Assembly: GCA_013298335.1 (NCBI GenBank)
Contig: JAAFHI010000273.1
Span: 1 to 5,626 of the forward strand
Reading direction: 5' to 3'
Source: Actinomycetota bacterium
GTDB lineage: Bacteria; Acidobacteriota; Blastocatellia; Chloracidobacteriales; Chloracidobacteriaceae
Length of the DNA: 5,626 bases
Shown here: positions 5,476 through 5,626 of the stretch, piece by piece
Numbering within the stretch: position 1 is the first letter of the stretch
Layout: each line of letters starts with the position of its first letter
Made by a program: the position numbers and the translations under genes
Notes under the pieces: generated by a model
Databases searched by the model: none
Seen by the model: the letters and a program-made list of their open reading frames with translations, nothing else
What the model was told of the DNA's origin: nothing

Positions 5476-5626
5476 ATGACGCCGTTTCTGGATGTACCGA
5501 CGCCTTCGTTGATTCTCGACCTGGACCGGGTGAAATCGAACATTGCACTGGTGAGCGAGCGGATTCACCGGCTGGGCGTGCGGTTGCGCCCGCATGTGAA
5601 GACGCACAAATGCCTTGAAATCGGGC
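5476..5626 (+). CDS. D-threonine aldolase / D-serine dehydratase-like PLP enzyme, alanine racemase N-terminal fold (partial, C-terminus beyond right edge)
   Basis: Fifty codons are visible before the edge. The start MTPFLDVPTPSLILDLDRV is the typical opening of this fold-type III PLP family, where the TPSLILD segment leads into the first strand of the barrel. RPHVKTHK (38-45) is the PLP-lysine motif; Lys42 is the expected Schiff-base lysine, as in D-threonine aldolases and eukaryotic-type D-serine dehydratases. The family cleaves D-threonine-like beta-hydroxy-D-amino acids or deaminates D-serine, generally with a divalent metal held by C-terminal residues not visible here, so the substrate cannot be decided. 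A good Shine-Dalgarno supports the start. It follows the haloperoxidase gene on the same strand with 119 nt between stop and start, but a strong hairpin intervenes, so co-transcription is doubtful. Confidence 0.88.
   Translation, partial: MTPFLDVPTPSLILDLDRVKSNIALVSERIHRLGVRLRPHVKTHKCLEIG

Noticed and set aside
5343..5607. Two short minus-strand open frames at the right end
   Set aside because: Their C-terminal parts are translations of the octamer array and their N-terminal parts are antisense to the aldolase-like gene.

Overview
The window reads as GC-rich bacterial chromosome with ordinary housekeeping and accessory genes. There are two convergent-free blocks: a leftward beta-oxidation operon and a rightward pair of genes, separated by a divergent intergenic region. 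A member of the Planctomycetota is my best guess for the host. The reasons are a Tat-exported algal-type vanadium haloperoxidase, a D-threonine aldolase/D-serine dehydratase-like gene, and intergenic GCGAAG/ACGCAAAG-type octamer repeats that I associate from memory with planctomycete genomes. I could not test this assignment.

Region 1 (1-3298, minus strand) holds a two-gene fatty acid oxidation operon, transcribed thiolase first. The thiolase (3298 to 2090, 402 residues) is complete, with all catalytic residues. The multifunctional enoyl-CoA hydratase/3-hydroxyacyl-CoA dehydrogenase alpha subunit starts at 1968 and runs off the left edge with 656 residues visible. Together they carry out the last three steps of beta-oxidation: hydration, NAD-dependent oxidation and thiolysis. 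Each start is fixed by a purine-rich Shine-Dalgarno sequence 8 nt upstream. Residue spacings suggest the mycobacterial trifunctional-enzyme type rather than the E. coli FadB type.

Region 2 (3299-3625) is the divergent intergenic region. It holds an AT-rich patch, one copy of a dispersed repeat (3409-3453) and several small inverted repeats. I could not call a convincing sigma-70 promoter for either side.

Region 3 (3626-5356, plus strand) is a complete, Tat-exported, cysteine-free vanadium-dependent haloperoxidase of the algal bromoperoxidase type. It keeps the vanadate-site Lys, two Arg and two His, but has Ala where the family usually has the Ser of the PSGH motif.

Region 4 (5357-5626) has a tandem octamer repeat that merges into a second copy of the dispersed repeat. 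This copy folds into a near-perfect 18-bp hairpin followed by a short T run (probable terminator). The first 50 codons of a PLP-dependent D-threonine aldolase/D-serine dehydratase-like enzyme follow.

I found no CRISPR array, tRNA, rRNA, transposase or defence-like module. Nothing here looks like a wholly undescribed system. The most interesting items are the haloperoxidase active-site variant and the repeat/hairpin element that flanks its gene on both sides.
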